A stretch of DNA of 64,000 nucleotides from Aliidongia dinghuensis (GTDB lineage Bacteria > Pseudomonadota > Alphaproteobacteria > ATCC43930 > CGMCC-115725): NCBI RefSeq assembly GCF_014643535.1, contig NZ_BMJQ01000005.1, forward strand, positions 248,001 to 312,000. The letters run 5' to 3'. Under the pieces are notes generated by a model that saw nothing but the letters and a program-made list of their open reading frames with translations, searched no databases and was not told the origin of the DNA. The number at the start of each line of letters is the position of its first letter. The stretch's first letter is position 1. This document shows, one piece after another, positions 18,059 through 31,363 of this stretch. A program made the translations under genes and the position numbers.

Positions 18059-18921
18059 TCGGCCTTCGCTTTCCCGTCGGCGCTCGCCGCCGTCGGTGTC
18101 GTCTGCGTTGCGGTCGGGCTGGCTGTGGCCGGGCTGGCGGCAGGTGCCGGACCTGGGTCGTAGGAAACCGATTTTGGCTGAGCCGGATTGGACGGCGACT
18201 TCGCCGCCTCGATATCCGCGTTGCGGCTCTGCCAATAGAGGCTGCGCACGGTCGCGTAGAAATCAAGCGAGCTGCGCTTCAGCTCGTCGATGTCCTCGAT
18301 ATGGTTGGCCCGCTCATTGACGAGGCCGACGCCGAGCCGGGCGTAGTTCACCTCGTCATAGCCATGGGCGCGGAACTCGATGCCGACGGGGTCGGCGATG
18401 CTATCGACGCCGAGGCCGATCGCGTCGCGCGGATTGGACGAATTCAGCAACGGCAGGACGATATAGGGGCCCGAGCCCACGCCCCAAGTCGCGAGCGTCA
18501 TGCCGAAATCGGCGTCATGATAGGGGATCTTGCTGTCGGTGCCGACATCGATCAGGCCGCCCAGGCCCATGAAGGTGTTGAGCATGAACCGGCCGAACGT
18601 GTCGCCGAAGCGCTGCGGATTCCCTTCGAGCAGATCGTTCGCCATGATCATCGGGCTCTTGAGGTTGCGCAGCACGTTGCCGATGCCCGTGCGCACGAAG
18701 CCCGGCAGCACCCAGCGGTAGCCCTCGGCGACCGGCTCGAAGAAATATTTGTCGAGCGTCATGTTCATATCGAAGATGACGCGATTGACGTTCTCGTACG
18801 GGTCGTTCGTTTCGTCCTGGTTGTCGGACGTATCCGACGGCGTCGACGCGCACGATGCGAGCAGCATCGCGCTCAACAGTAGCGCGGTCGACGGGACGGA
18901 AAAGGGCCGGCGGGAAACCAT
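18055..18921 (-). CDS. mlaA: MlaA/VacJ-family outer-membrane lipoprotein
   Basis: A 288-residue lipoprotein that removes phospholipids from the outer leaflet of the outer membrane and passes them to MlaC. It has a signal peptide with lipobox LLASC, then the family landmarks NDPYENVNRVIFDMN, YRWVLPGFVRTGIGNVLRNL, RFGDTFGRFMLNT and DFGMTLATWGVGSGPYIVLPL. The C-terminal 50 residues are Pro/Ala/Thr-rich and low complexity. ATG 18921 is chosen because it starts the signal peptide; the frame is open 25 codons further. It is the first gene of a two-gene operon. Confidence 0.92.
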   Translation of the reverse strand: MVSRRPFSVPSTALLLSAMLLASCASTPSDTSDNQDETNDPYENVNRVIFDMNMTLDKYFFEPVAEGYRWVLPGFVRTGIGNVLRNLKSPMIMANDLLEGNPQRFGDTFGRFMLNTFMGLGGLIDVGTDSKIPYHDADFGMTLATWGVGSGPYIVLPLLNSSNPRDAIGLGVDSIADPVGIEFRAHGYDEVNYARLGVGLVNERANHIEDIDELKRSSLDFYATVRSLYWQSRNADIEAAKSPSNPAQPKSVSYDPGPAPAASPATASPTATQTTPTAASADGKAKAE

Positions 18922-19051
18922 GATCGAGGCTCGCTCTCGGATTTCGGGAGGATAAATCGGACGAGTCCCACCCGGAGCAGAAGGCCGGAAGGGCACAATA
19001 TGCTTACTCGTTCCGCGACCGAGCCGGTGCGGTATCAGGCAGCACCGACGT

Positions 19052-19071
19052 CATATGGGTCTTACCATATG
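19052..19071. promoter_or_regulatory. Palindrome in the mlaA / arsR-methyltransferase divergent region
   Basis: CATATGG (19052-19058) and CCATATG (19065-19071) form a perfect 7-6-7 inverted repeat in the 322-base gap between mlaA and the methionine operon. It lies about 130 bases upstream of the mlaA start and could be an operator for either direction. The remainder of 18922-19169 shows no gene. Confidence 0.35.
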
Positions 19072-19169
19072 CGCAATCAATTGCCACCGCGTGCGACCGC
19101 AGAGTTCGGCGAACATACGGGAGCAGCTATGTAATTTCGCGAGACCGTGACTCCAAATGCACATTTCCT

Positions 19170-19198
19170 TTGCTTCTACATAAAGACATGTTTATATC
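19170..19198 (+). promoter_or_regulatory. Candidate promoter of the arsR-methyltransferase-metF-metH operon
   Basis: TTGCTT (19170-19175), a 17-base gap and TATATC (19193-19198), about 45 bases upstream of the GTG start. The -10 element abuts the palindrome at 19198-19223. Confidence 0.4.
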
Positions 19199-19223
19199 GA
19201 TCTATTCGAAATCCGATAGATCG
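19198..19223 (+). promoter_or_regulatory. Palindromic operator candidate for the ArsR-family regulator
   Basis: CGATCTAT (19198-19205) and ATAGATCG (19216-19223) form a perfect 8-10-8 inverted repeat that begins at the last base of the -10 box and covers the likely transcription start. A long AT-rich dyad is the usual kind of ArsR target, and the position fits autorepression of the operon. The gene ahead is the ArsR fusion itself. Confidence 0.5.
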
Positions 19224-19243
19224 CTAGAGGGAGACGGTGGGCG

Positions 19244-21147
<1,904 letters not shown>

Positions 21148-21171
21148 CATCAGATTCCAGGACTCATCCCG

Positions 21172-24666
<3,495 letters not shown>

Positions 24667-24681
24667 TGGGGTCCTAATGGA

Positions 24682-24709
24682 CGAAGGGCGGCCTCGCAGC
24701 CGCCCTTCG
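24682..24709. terminator. Hairpin terminator between metH and a small lipoprotein gene
   Basis: CGAAGGGCGGC (24682-24692) and GCCGCCCTTCG (24699-24709) form a perfect 11-base stem with a CTCGCA loop between two convergent genes. There is no long T tract on either side. Confidence 0.7.
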
Positions 24710-24726
24710 CCAGCCGGATATGGTGA

Positions 24727-24942
24727 TCAGCCGCCCGTCTTGCCGGTCCCGCCGCCAGTCTTGTGGTCGAGCGCGCTGCCGTCGAAGATCTGGACATTGT
24801 TCGGCTGCGAATCGCCCGTGGGCTTCAAGTGGCTGCCGGTCGAGATCGACCCGTCGCTGGTATATTGCGGGATCTTGCCATAGGGCGAGTCGCAAGCCGC
24901 GAGGGTGACGGCCGCAAGGGCCAGCAGGACGAGAACGCGCAT
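24727..24942 (-). CDS. Small predicted lipoprotein of unknown function
   Basis: A 71-residue product starting MRVLVLLALAAVTLAACDS: a short signal peptide with lipobox LAAC, so the mature protein should be lipid-anchored at about residue 17. The mature part is short, polar, and ends in a Gly/Thr/Lys-rich tail; it contains a DGS-x-ST-x-SHL-x-P stretch. No family recognised. The frame could start at a GTG six codons earlier, but the ATG at 24942 begins the signal peptide. It stands alone between metH and the ABC-transporter operon. Confidence 0.6.
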   Translation of the reverse strand: MRVLVLLALAAVTLAACDSPYGKIPQYTSDGSISTGSHLKPTGDSQPNNVQIFDGSALDHKTGGGTGKTGG

Positions 24943-25057
24943 TCTTTTGAGAATCTCCACCGCAATCTAGGCCGACCCTGGGCCTTGCATAAGCCTTCGG
25001 GCCTAGTTGCGGTGACTATGGCGCATTCCCGTATGGCGGGTCACTGCCTTTTTCAAC

Positions 25058-26029
25058 TCAACCGATCGTTTCCGCATGGTGGCAAGCGACCATGTGACCT
25101 TCGAGCGCCCGCAGCTCCGGCCGTTCCGCACTGCAGCGGTCGGTCGCATAGGGGCAGCGCTTGTGAAAGGCGCAGCCGCTCGGCGGGTTGAGCGGCGAGG
25201 GCAGCTCGCCCTTGATCGCGACCGAGGTCTGGCGATGGGCCGGGTCGACCGACGGCGTCGCTGCCAGAAGGATGCGCGTATAGGGGTGGCGCGGTGCCGA
25301 GAAGATCGTCGCCTTCGGCCCATGCTCGACCGGCCGGCCCAGATACATGACCATGACGTTGTCGGCGATGTGCCGCACGACCGACAGGTCATGGCTGATG
25401 AACAGGTAGGCGAGCCGGAACTCCTCCTGCAGGTCCATCATCAGGTTCAGCACCTGGGCCTGGATCGAGACGTCGAGCGCCGAAACCGGCTCGTCGGCAA
25501 CGACGACGCGGGGCCGGAGCATCAGCGCGCGGGCGATCGCGATGCGCTGGCGCTGCCCGCCCGAGAACATGTGCGGATAGCGGCCGTAATGGTCCTGGCG
25601 CAATCCGACCTTGGCCATCATGGCGCGCGCCGTCTCCTGCCGCTCGGCGGCGTTGCCTCGGCGGTTGATGGCGAGCGGCTCCTCCAGGATCGAGCCCACC
25701 GTCTTGCGCGGATTGAGCGAGCCGTACGGGTTCTGGAACACCATCTGCACACCCAGGCGCAGCTGGCGGAGTGCCGAGGAATCGGCGCCGGACGTCGGCT
25801 TGCCGTCGATCCAAAGCTCGCCCTCGGTCGGCGTCTCGAGCAGGGTTGCGACCCGGGCAAGCGTCGACTTGCCGCAGCCGGACTCGCCGACCACGGCCAG
25901 CGTCCGCCCGGCCTCGAGCGTGAAGGATACGCCGTCGACCGCCTTGACCAGCGCCTTCTTGCGGAACATGCCGCCGCCGATCTCGTAATGACGGCGGACG
26001 TCGCGGGCTTCCATCAGCGGCTCGGTCAT
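25058..26029 (-). CDS. dppF: Dipeptide-type ABC transporter ATP-binding protein (DppF-like)
   Basis: Second ATPase of the peptide importer, 323 residues: Walker A GESGCGKST, Q-loop MVFQNPYGSLNPR, signature FSGGQRQRIAIARAL, Walker B VVVADEPVSALD, H-loop FISHDLSVVRHIA. The C-terminal oligopeptide/dipeptide extension carries the iron-sulfur-type cysteines (GCAFHKRCPYATDRC). The ATG overlaps the dppD stop (ATGA at 26029-26026). It is the last gene of the five-gene operon dppABCDF. Confidence 0.93.
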   Translation of the reverse strand: MTEPLMEARDVRRHYEIGGGMFRKKALVKAVDGVSFTLEAGRTLAVVGESGCGKSTLARVATLLETPTEGELWIDGKPTSGADSSALRQLRLGVQMVFQNPYGSLNPRKTVGSILEEPLAINRRGNAAERQETARAMMAKVGLRQDHYGRYPHMFSGGQRQRIAIARALMLRPRVVVADEPVSALDVSIQAQVLNLMMDLQEEFRLAYLFISHDLSVVRHIADNVMVMYLGRPVEHGPKATIFSAPRHPYTRILLAATPSVDPAHRQTSVAIKGELPSPLNPPSGCAFHKRCPYATDRCSAERPELRALEGHMVACHHAETIG

Positions 26030-27036
26030 CGGGCCACCTCTTGGGCGCCGGGATAGGCATTGGTCGGCTGGCCCGCCGCGTCGAGCGGGAAATGGCAGCG
26101 GGCGCGGCCGCCGGGCGCGCTGAGGAGCGCCGGCTGGTGTGCCACGCAGGCCTCCACCTGGAAACGGCAGCGCGGGTTGAACAGGCAGCCCTCGGGCCGG
26201 TCGTCGATGCCGGGAACGACGCCCGGGATGGTCGGCAGGCGTCGCCGGCCGATCGCGCGCTCCGGCAGCGCGTCGAGCAGCGCCGCGGTATAGGGATGGC
26301 GCGGCGCCTGGAACAGATCGTCCGTCCGCTGCTCCTCGACCAGCTGGCCGGCATACATGACCTGGACGCGTTCGGCCGTCTCGGCGACGACGCCCATGTC
26401 GTGGGTGATGAGGATCAGGCCCATGCCGCGCTCGCGCTGCAGCGAGACGAGCAGGTCCAGGATCTGCTTCTGAATGGTCACGTCGAGCGCCGTCGTCGGC
26501 TCGTCGGCAATCAGCAGGCGCGGGTTGCATGCGATCGCCATGGCGATCATCACGCGCTGGTTCATGCCGCCTGACATCTGGTGCGGGAACGACTTGAGCC
26601 GCGTCTCCGGCGCCGGGATGCCGACCTGATGCAGGAGCTCGATCACTCGGTCGCGCACCTTGTCCTTGGGCACCACGCCATGGGTCTTGAGCGCCTCGCC
26701 GATCTGCCAGCCGATCGGGAAGCACGGGTTGAGCGACGACATCGGCTCCTGGAACACCATGGCGATGTCCTTGCCGATGAGCCGGCGCCGGTCGCGCGGG
26801 CTGATGCCGAGCAGATCGATGCCGTCGAACTTCATGACGTCGGCCGTGACTTTGCCCGGGTAGCCGATAAGGCCCATGAGCGCCAGCATGGAGACGCTCT
26901 TGCCGGAGCCCGATTCGCCGACGACGCACAGGATCTCGCCCGGGTCGAGGTTCATGTCGAGCCGGTCGACGGCGCGGAACAAGCCGCGCGACGTCGCGAA
27001 CTCGACGGTAAGGTTGCGGATTTCGAGGGCGGACAT
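26026..27036 (-). CDS. dppD: Dipeptide-type ABC transporter ATP-binding protein (DppD-like)
   Basis: First ATPase of the importer, 336 residues: Walker [11 protein letters not shown]-loop [12 protein letters not shown], signature [16 protein letters not shown], Walker [14 protein letters not shown]-loop [10 protein letters not shown], and the C-terminal extension with cysteines in [15 protein letters not shown]. Its start shares one base with the dppC stop (TGATG) and its stop overlaps the dppF start. A dimer with DppF is expected to drive transport. Confidence 0.93.
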   Translation of the reverse strand: MSALEIRNLTVEFATSRGLFRAVDRLDMNLDPGEILCVVGESGSGKSVSMLALMGLIGYPGKVTADVMKFDGIDLLGISPRDRRRLIGKDIAMVFQEPMSSLNPCFPIGWQIGEALKTHGVVPKDKVRDRVIELLHQVGIPAPETRLKSFPHQMSGGMNQRVMIAMAIACNPRLLIADEPTTALDVTIQKQILDLLVSLQRERGMGLILITHDMGVVAETAERVQVMYAGQLVEEQRTDDLFQAPRHPYTAALLDALPERAIGRRRLPTIPGVVPGIDDRPEGCLFNPRCRFQVEACVAHQPALLSAPGGRARCHFPLDAAGQPTNAYPGAQEVAR

Positions 27037-27944
27037 CAGCGCTTCAGCTTCGGATCGAGGGCGTCGCGCAACCCGTCGCCGAACAGGTTGAAGGCGAGCA
27101 CGGTGATGAGGATGGCGAGGCCGGGGAAGGTCAGCATCCACCAGGCGCGCTGGTAATACTGCAGGGCGCCGGCCAGCATCGTGCCCCATTCCGGCGTCGG
27201 CGGCTGGGCGCCGAGGCCGAGGAAGCTCAAGGCCGCCTCATCGAGGATGGCGCTCGAGAAGCCGAGCGTCGCCTGGACGATGAGCGGCGCCACGCAATTC
27301 GGCAACACCGTGATCAGCATGAGCCGGAGCGTGCTGGCGCCGGCGCAGCGCGTCGCTGTCACATAGTCGCGCGCGAGTTCCGAGAGGGCCGCGGCGCGCA
27401 CGAGCCGCGTGTAGTGCGGCAGCGTCACGATCGACACGGCGAACATGGCGTTCAAGAGGCTCGGATGGCCCAGGATCGCGACGATGACGACGGCCAGCAC
27501 CAGGCTCGGGAACACGAGCAGCACGTCCATGAGCCGCATCAGCACGATGTCGACGAGCCCGCCGGCGAAGGCGGCGCTCAAGCCCAGGAGCGTGCCGACG
27601 GCAAGCGACAGGGTGACGACGATGCAGCCGATGATGAGCGACAGCCGGGCGCCGTGGATGAGGCGCGACAAGATGTCCCGGCCGAGGTCGTCGGTGCCGA
27701 GCGGGAACTGGAGTGTGCCGCCGTCGACCCAGGCCGGTGGGGCCAAGAGCGAGGAGCGGAACTGCTCGATCGGCGAATGGGGCGCCACGAACTCGGCACC
27801 GATCGCGATCACGATCAGCACGATCATGATGCCGAGGCCGAGGAGGGCGCCGCGGTTCTCGGCGAACGAGTTCCAGAAAGCGGCGAGGCGGCTGGGCGGC
27901 GGCCGGAGAGCCGCGCGGCCGTTGGCGGTGTCGATCGTCGCCAT
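27036..27944 (-). CDS. dppC: Dipeptide-type ABC transporter permease (DppC-like)
   Basis: A 302-residue inner-membrane permease with an N-terminal cytoplasmic tail, about six membrane segments and the inner-membrane-component loop around ARDYVTATRCAGASTLRLMLITVLPN (EAA loop contacting the ATPase). The periplasmic FPLGTDDLGRDILSRLIHGAR phrase is typical of DppC/OppC. Start and stop codons each share a base with neighbours (TGATG), a tightly coupled operon. The frame open upstream to 28763 is the dppB shadow. Confidence 0.93.
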   Translation of the reverse strand: MATIDTANGRAALRPPPSRLAAFWNSFAENRGALLGLGIMIVLIVIAIGAEFVAPHSPIEQFRSSLLAPPAWVDGGTLQFPLGTDDLGRDILSRLIHGARLSLIIGCIVVTLSLAVGTLLGLSAAFAGGLVDIVLMRLMDVLLVFPSLVLAVVIVAILGHPSLLNAMFAVSIVTLPHYTRLVRAAALSELARDYVTATRCAGASTLRLMLITVLPNCVAPLIVQATLGFSSAILDEAALSFLGLGAQPPTPEWGTMLAGALQYYQRAWWMLTFPGLAILITVLAFNLFGDGLRDALDPKLKR

Positions 27945-28948
27945 CAGCGTCGGATCCTGGGATTGAGAAAGCCGTAGGTGAGGTCGACGCCGAAATTGAC
28001 CAGCATGACCAGGCTCGCGACCAGGAGCACGCCGCCCTGCAGCACCGGATAGTCGCGGCGCTGCACGGATGCGACCAGCCAATGGCCGACGCCGGGCCAG
28101 GAGAAGATCGTCTCGGTCAGGATGGCGCCGCCCAGGAGCGTGCCCACCTGCAGGCCTATCACGGTCACGACCGGGATGAGCGCGTTGCGGAGCGCGTGGA
28201 TCAGCACGACCCGCGGGGCGCCCAAGCCTTTCGCCCGCGCGGTGCGGATATAATCCTCGTTCAGCACCTCGAGCATGGCGGAGCGCGTCATGCGCGCGAC
28301 GGTCGCGAGCGGGATGGTGCCGAGCACGATCGCCGGCAGGATCAGATGGCTGAAGGCCGAGGTCACCGCACCCTGGTCGTCGGAGAACCAGGCGTCGATC
28401 AGCATGAAGCCGGTCACGGGCTCGATGTAGAAGGCATCCGAGATCCGGCCCGAGACCGGCGTCCAGCCGAGCCCGACCGAGAAGATCAGGATCATCATCA
28501 GGCCCCACCAGGGGATCGGCATCGAGGCGCCGGTCACCGACAGGCCCATCAGGCCATAATCGAACGGCGAGCCGCGCTTGACCGCGGCGACGACGCCCAG
28601 CGGCAGGCCGACCAGGATCGCGAACAGGATGGCGCAGACCGAAAGCTCGACCGTCGCCGGGAACAGTTCGGTGAATTCCTGCCAGACCGGCTGCTTGGTC
28701 ACGACCGAGATGCCGAGGTCGCCTTTGGCCACCTGCAGCTCGTAGTCGACGAACTGCCGCCACAGCGGCTGGTCGAGCCCCGCCTCGTGGCGGAGTTCGG
28801 CGAGCCGCTCGGGCGCGATGCCGCGCTCGCCGAAGCGCACCTCGATCGGGTCGCCCGGGACGAGCCGGATGAGCGCGAAGGTCAGCAACGTCACGCCGAT
28901 GAAGGTCGGAATGATCAGGCTGACCCGTCGGAGAATGAATCGGAGCAA
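27944..28948 (-). CDS. dppB: Dipeptide-type ABC transporter permease (DppB-like)
   Basis: A 334-residue permease starting LRFILRRVSLIIPTFIGVTLLTFALIR-like, with the GDP motif after the first helix, LDQPLWRQF, and the EAA loop NEDYIRTARAKGLG near residue 240. It forms the pore with DppC. A 73-base gap with a long hairpin separates it from dppA upstream. Confidence 0.93.
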   Translation of the reverse strand: MLRFILRRVSLIIPTFIGVTLLTFALIRLVPGDPIEVRFGERGIAPERLAELRHEAGLDQPLWRQFVDYELQVAKGDLGISVVTKQPVWQEFTELFPATVELSVCAILFAILVGLPLGVVAAVKRGSPFDYGLMGLSVTGASMPIPWWGLMMILIFSVGLGWTPVSGRISDAFYIEPVTGFMLIDAWFSDDQGAVTSAFSHLILPAIVLGTIPLATVARMTRSAMLEVLNEDYIRTARAKGLGAPRVVLIHALRNALIPVVTVIGLQVGTLLGGAILTETIFSWPGVGHWLVASVQRRDYPVLQGGVLLVASLVMLVNFGVDLTYGFLNPRIRR

Positions 28949-28979
28949 GGGTGTCCCGTCAGGCGAGAATGAAAAGCGC

Positions 28980-29015
28980 GGACCGGGGCAGCGGCGACGC
29001 CCGCCGCCCCGGTCC
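28980..29015 (-). terminator. Intercistronic hairpin between dppA and dppB
   Basis: GGACCGGGGC (28980-28989) pairs with GCCCCGGTCC (29006-29015), and GCGG/CCGC extends it inside, giving about 14 paired bases. On the minus strand it is followed by CTTTTC. Such elements after a binding-protein gene often cause partial termination or protect the upstream mRNA so the binding protein is made in excess. Confidence 0.6.
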
Positions 29016-29021
29016 GGACCG

Positions 29022-30620
29022 TTACTTCAGGTCGACCTGGTCGAACTGATGCTTGCCGAACGGGCTCATGGTGTAGCCCGTCACGTTCGCCCGCATCGGC
29101 ATGAACACGACCGAATGCGCGATCAGGAAGAACGGCGCCTCGTCGTGCATGATGACCTGGGCCTGCAGATAGAGCTTCTTGCGCTCGTTCTGGTCGGTCA
29201 GCGTCGCCGCCTTGTTGATCAGGTCGTCGAACTGCTGGTTGCACCATTTGCTGGCGCTGCCGCCACCCGGACGGGCCGCGGCACAGCTCGACAGCGGCAC
29301 GAAGAAATTGTCCGGGTCGCCGTTGTCGCCGGTCCAGCCGAGTTCGGCCGCCTGATGCTCGCCCTGCTGGACGCGCTTCCTGTATTCGCCCCATTCGTAG
29401 CTGACGATGTTCGCCTTGATGCCGACCTTGGCGAGATCGGACTGCATCAGCTCGGCGATGCGCTTGGCGTCCGGGTTATAGGGACGCTGCACCGGCATGG
29501 CCCAGAGGTCGGTCTCGAAGCCGCTCGGATATCCCGCGTCGGCCAAGAGCTTCTTGGCGGCCTCGGGGTCGTACTTGTAGTCCTGGATGTCGTTGTTGTA
29601 GGCCCACATCGTCGGCGGGATCAGGTTCTTCGCCGGCTGGCCGGCACCCTGATAGACCGCGTCCAGGATGGCCTTCTTGTCGATCGCCTCGTTGACGGCG
29701 ATGCGCACGCGCTTGTCGTCGAACGGCTTCTTCTGGTTGTTGAAGGCGAGATAGCCGATGTTGAGGCCCGGCTGCTCCATGAGCTGCAGCGTCTTGTCGC
29801 CCTTGATCGACGGCAGATCGGCAATGTTCGGGAACGACATGACCTGGCATTCGTTGGCCCGCAGCTTGGCGAGACGTACTGCCGGATCCGTGGCGATCGA
29901 GAACACCAGGCTGTCGATCTTCGGCTTCGGCCCCCAATATCCCTTGAAGGCCGTGTAGTTGATCTTCGAGTCCTTTTCGTAGTGCTTGAACTCGAAGGGG
30001 CCCGTGCCGATCGGCTGCTGGTCGATCTGCTCCGGCTTGCCCTTCTTCAGAAGGGCGTCGGCATATTCCTTGGATTGGATCGACATGAAATCCATGGCCA
30101 TGTCGGCCAGGAACGGCGCGTTCGGCCCGGTCAGCGTGACCTTGATGGTATAGGGGTCGACCTTCTCGACCGACTTCAGGAGCTTCGGGAAGCTCATGTC
30201 GTTGAAGTAGTCGTAAGAGCCGCCGGACACCTTGTGATAGGGATTGTCGTCCTTCCATTGCCGCTCGAACGAGAAGATCACGTCGTCGGCGTTGAAATCG
30301 CGCGTCGGCTTGAAGTCGGCATTGGAATGCCACTTCACGCCCTTGCGCAGATGGAAGGTATAGACCGTGCCGTCGGCCGACACGTCCCACTTCTCGGCCA
30401 GGCCCGACTCGACTTCGGTCGTGCCGTGCTTGAACTCGACCAGCTTGTTGTAGACCGGCAAGTTGGCGTCGAAGGTCGTGCCGGTCGTATTGATTTGCGG
30501 GTTGAAGTTTTCCGGCGCGCCTTCCGAGCAATAGACGAGCGTCTTAGCCTGAGCGCTCATTGCGCCCATGAACCCGAATGCCGCCAGCGCACAGGCTGCG
30601 GCCATGGCCTTGTGGGTCAT
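29022..30620 (-). CDS. dppA: Dipeptide-type ABC transporter substrate-binding protein (DppA-like)
   Basis: A 532-residue periplasmic binding protein of solute-binding family 5. Signal peptide about residues 1-25 (cleavage after AQA), mature start [17 protein letters not shown], which is the DppA/SBP5 N-terminus, then the family signature near [26 protein letters not shown], and [13 protein letters not shown]. Likely ligands are di- or short peptides; heme or ALA uptake is also known for DppA. First gene of the operon, with a strong promoter candidate 80-110 bases upstream. Confidence 0.92.
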   Translation of the reverse strand: MTHKAMAAACALAAFGFMGAMSAQAKTLVYCSEGAPENFNPQINTTGTTFDANLPVYNKLVEFKHGTTEVESGLAEKWDVSADGTVYTFHLRKGVKWHSNADFKPTRDFNADDVIFSFERQWKDDNPYHKVSGGSYDYFNDMSFPKLLKSVEKVDPYTIKVTLTGPNAPFLADMAMDFMSIQSKEYADALLKKGKPEQIDQQPIGTGPFEFKHYEKDSKINYTAFKGYWGPKPKIDSLVFSIATDPAVRLAKLRANECQVMSFPNIADLPSIKGDKTLQLMEQPGLNIGYLAFNNQKKPFDDKRVRIAVNEAIDKKAILDAVYQGAGQPAKNLIPPTMWAYNNDIQDYKYDPEAAKKLLADAGYPSGFETDLWAMPVQRPYNPDAKRIAELMQSDLAKVGIKANIVSYEWGEYRKRVQQGEHQAAELGWTGDNGDPDNFFVPLSSCAAARPGGGSASKWCNQQFDDLINKAATLTDQNERKKLYLQAQVIMHDEAPFFLIAHSVVFMPMRANVTGYTMSPFGKHQFDQVDLK

Positions 30621-30701
30621 CCTAACGTGTTCTCCTCTGTCGGTACCACGGCGTCCTGGCGGTGCTCTCCCCCCGACCGCCCGACGCTTCTGTTGGCGGG
30701 T

Positions 30702-30731
30702 GCATTAGACCACCTTTACGGTGCCTGTCAA
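30702..30731 (-). promoter_or_regulatory. Strong candidate promoter of the dpp operon
   Basis: On the minus strand a perfect TTGACA (30731-30726) is followed by TCTAAT after 16 bases or TAATGC after 18 (30709-30702). It lies about 85 bases upstream of the dppA ATG. Confidence 0.6.
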
Positions 30732-30732
30732 A

Positions 30733-30752
30733 CCGCACCGGAGCCGGTGCGG
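30733..30752. promoter_or_regulatory. 20-base palindrome just upstream of the dpp -35 element
   Basis: CCGCACCGG (30733-30741), AG, CCGGTGCGG (30744-30752): a perfect 9-2-9 inverted repeat one base upstream of the TTGACA. The position suits a regulator acting on the dpp promoter. Confidence 0.45.
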
Positions 30753-30793
30753 GCGCCCGGCGCCAAGCCCTCGACATTTATGGCAAAGTGCCG

Positions 30794-30822
30794 TGCCGGC
30801 CGCGATTTTCGCGCGGCCGGCA
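30794..30822. other. Perfect GC-rich hairpin upstream of the thioesterase gene
   Basis: TGCCGGCCGCG (30794-30804) and CGCGGCCGGCA (30812-30822) form an 11-base stem with a 7-base loop, 41 bases before the ATG at 30863. It may be a leader structure or an insulator between divergent units; no T tract follows. Confidence 0.4.
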
Positions 30823-30862
30823 TTCCGACCGGCCGGCGATCCGGCGTATAGTCGTTCCCGCC

Positions 30863-31351
30863 ATGGAATTCCAGACGCCCTTCTCCGTCCACAGCGAGAC
30901 GGTCCGACCCGAGTGGATCGACTACAACGGCCACATGAACGTCGCCTATTACGTGCTGGTGTTCGACCACGCGACCGACGCGCTGTTCGATGCGCTCGGC
31001 CTCGGCGCCGATTATCGCCAGGCCCGCGACCTGTCGCTGTTCGCGGTCGAGTCGCACATTCGCTACACGCGGGAACTGGCGCTGGGTGATCCGGTCCGGG
31101 TCGAGAGCCGGATCCTGGGCGCGGATGCCAAGCGGCTGCATTTCGGGCATGAGATGTTCCACGGCACCGGCGGCTGGCAGGCGGCGACGATCGAGCTCAT
31201 GGCGGTGCATGTCGATTTGGCCACGCGGCGGACGGCCGCCTTCCCGTCGGACCGGCGACCGGTGATCGATGCGGCGGCGGCGGCGCACGCCCGGCTACCC
31301 GCGGCCGATTGGGTGGGGCGCCGCATCGTCCTGCCGCCGCCGCTGCGCTAG
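30863..31351 (+). CDS. Acyl-CoA thioesterase-like hotdog protein
   Basis: A 162-residue single hotdog-fold protein. It has the N-terminal EWIDYNGHMNVAYYV phrase, matching the 4HBT/thioesterase pattern where D-x-N-GH-x-N supplies active-site residues, then ESHIRYTRELALGDPVRVES and a C-terminal DRRPVID segment. Similar stand-alone proteins hydrolyse acyl-CoA, including carnitine-pathway thioesters; the substrate is unknown. The frame runs back to 30662 but ATG 30863 fits the family. The ClC channel gene starts 12 bases downstream, so they may be cotranscribed. Confidence 0.8.
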   Translation: MEFQTPFSVHSETVRPEWIDYNGHMNVAYYVLVFDHATDALFDALGLGADYRQARDLSLFAVESHIRYTRELALGDPVRVESRILGADAKRLHFGHEMFHGTGGWQAATIELMAVHVDLATRRTAAFPSDRRPVIDAAAAAHARLPAADWVGRRIVLPPPLR

Positions 31352-31363
31352 GGCCGGCCGATC

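Noticed and set aside
28818..30851. 677-codon open frame on the plus strand antisense to dppA.
   Set aside because: dppA has signal peptide, family motifs and operon context; the plus frame is Arg/Leu/Val-rich shadow without motifs.
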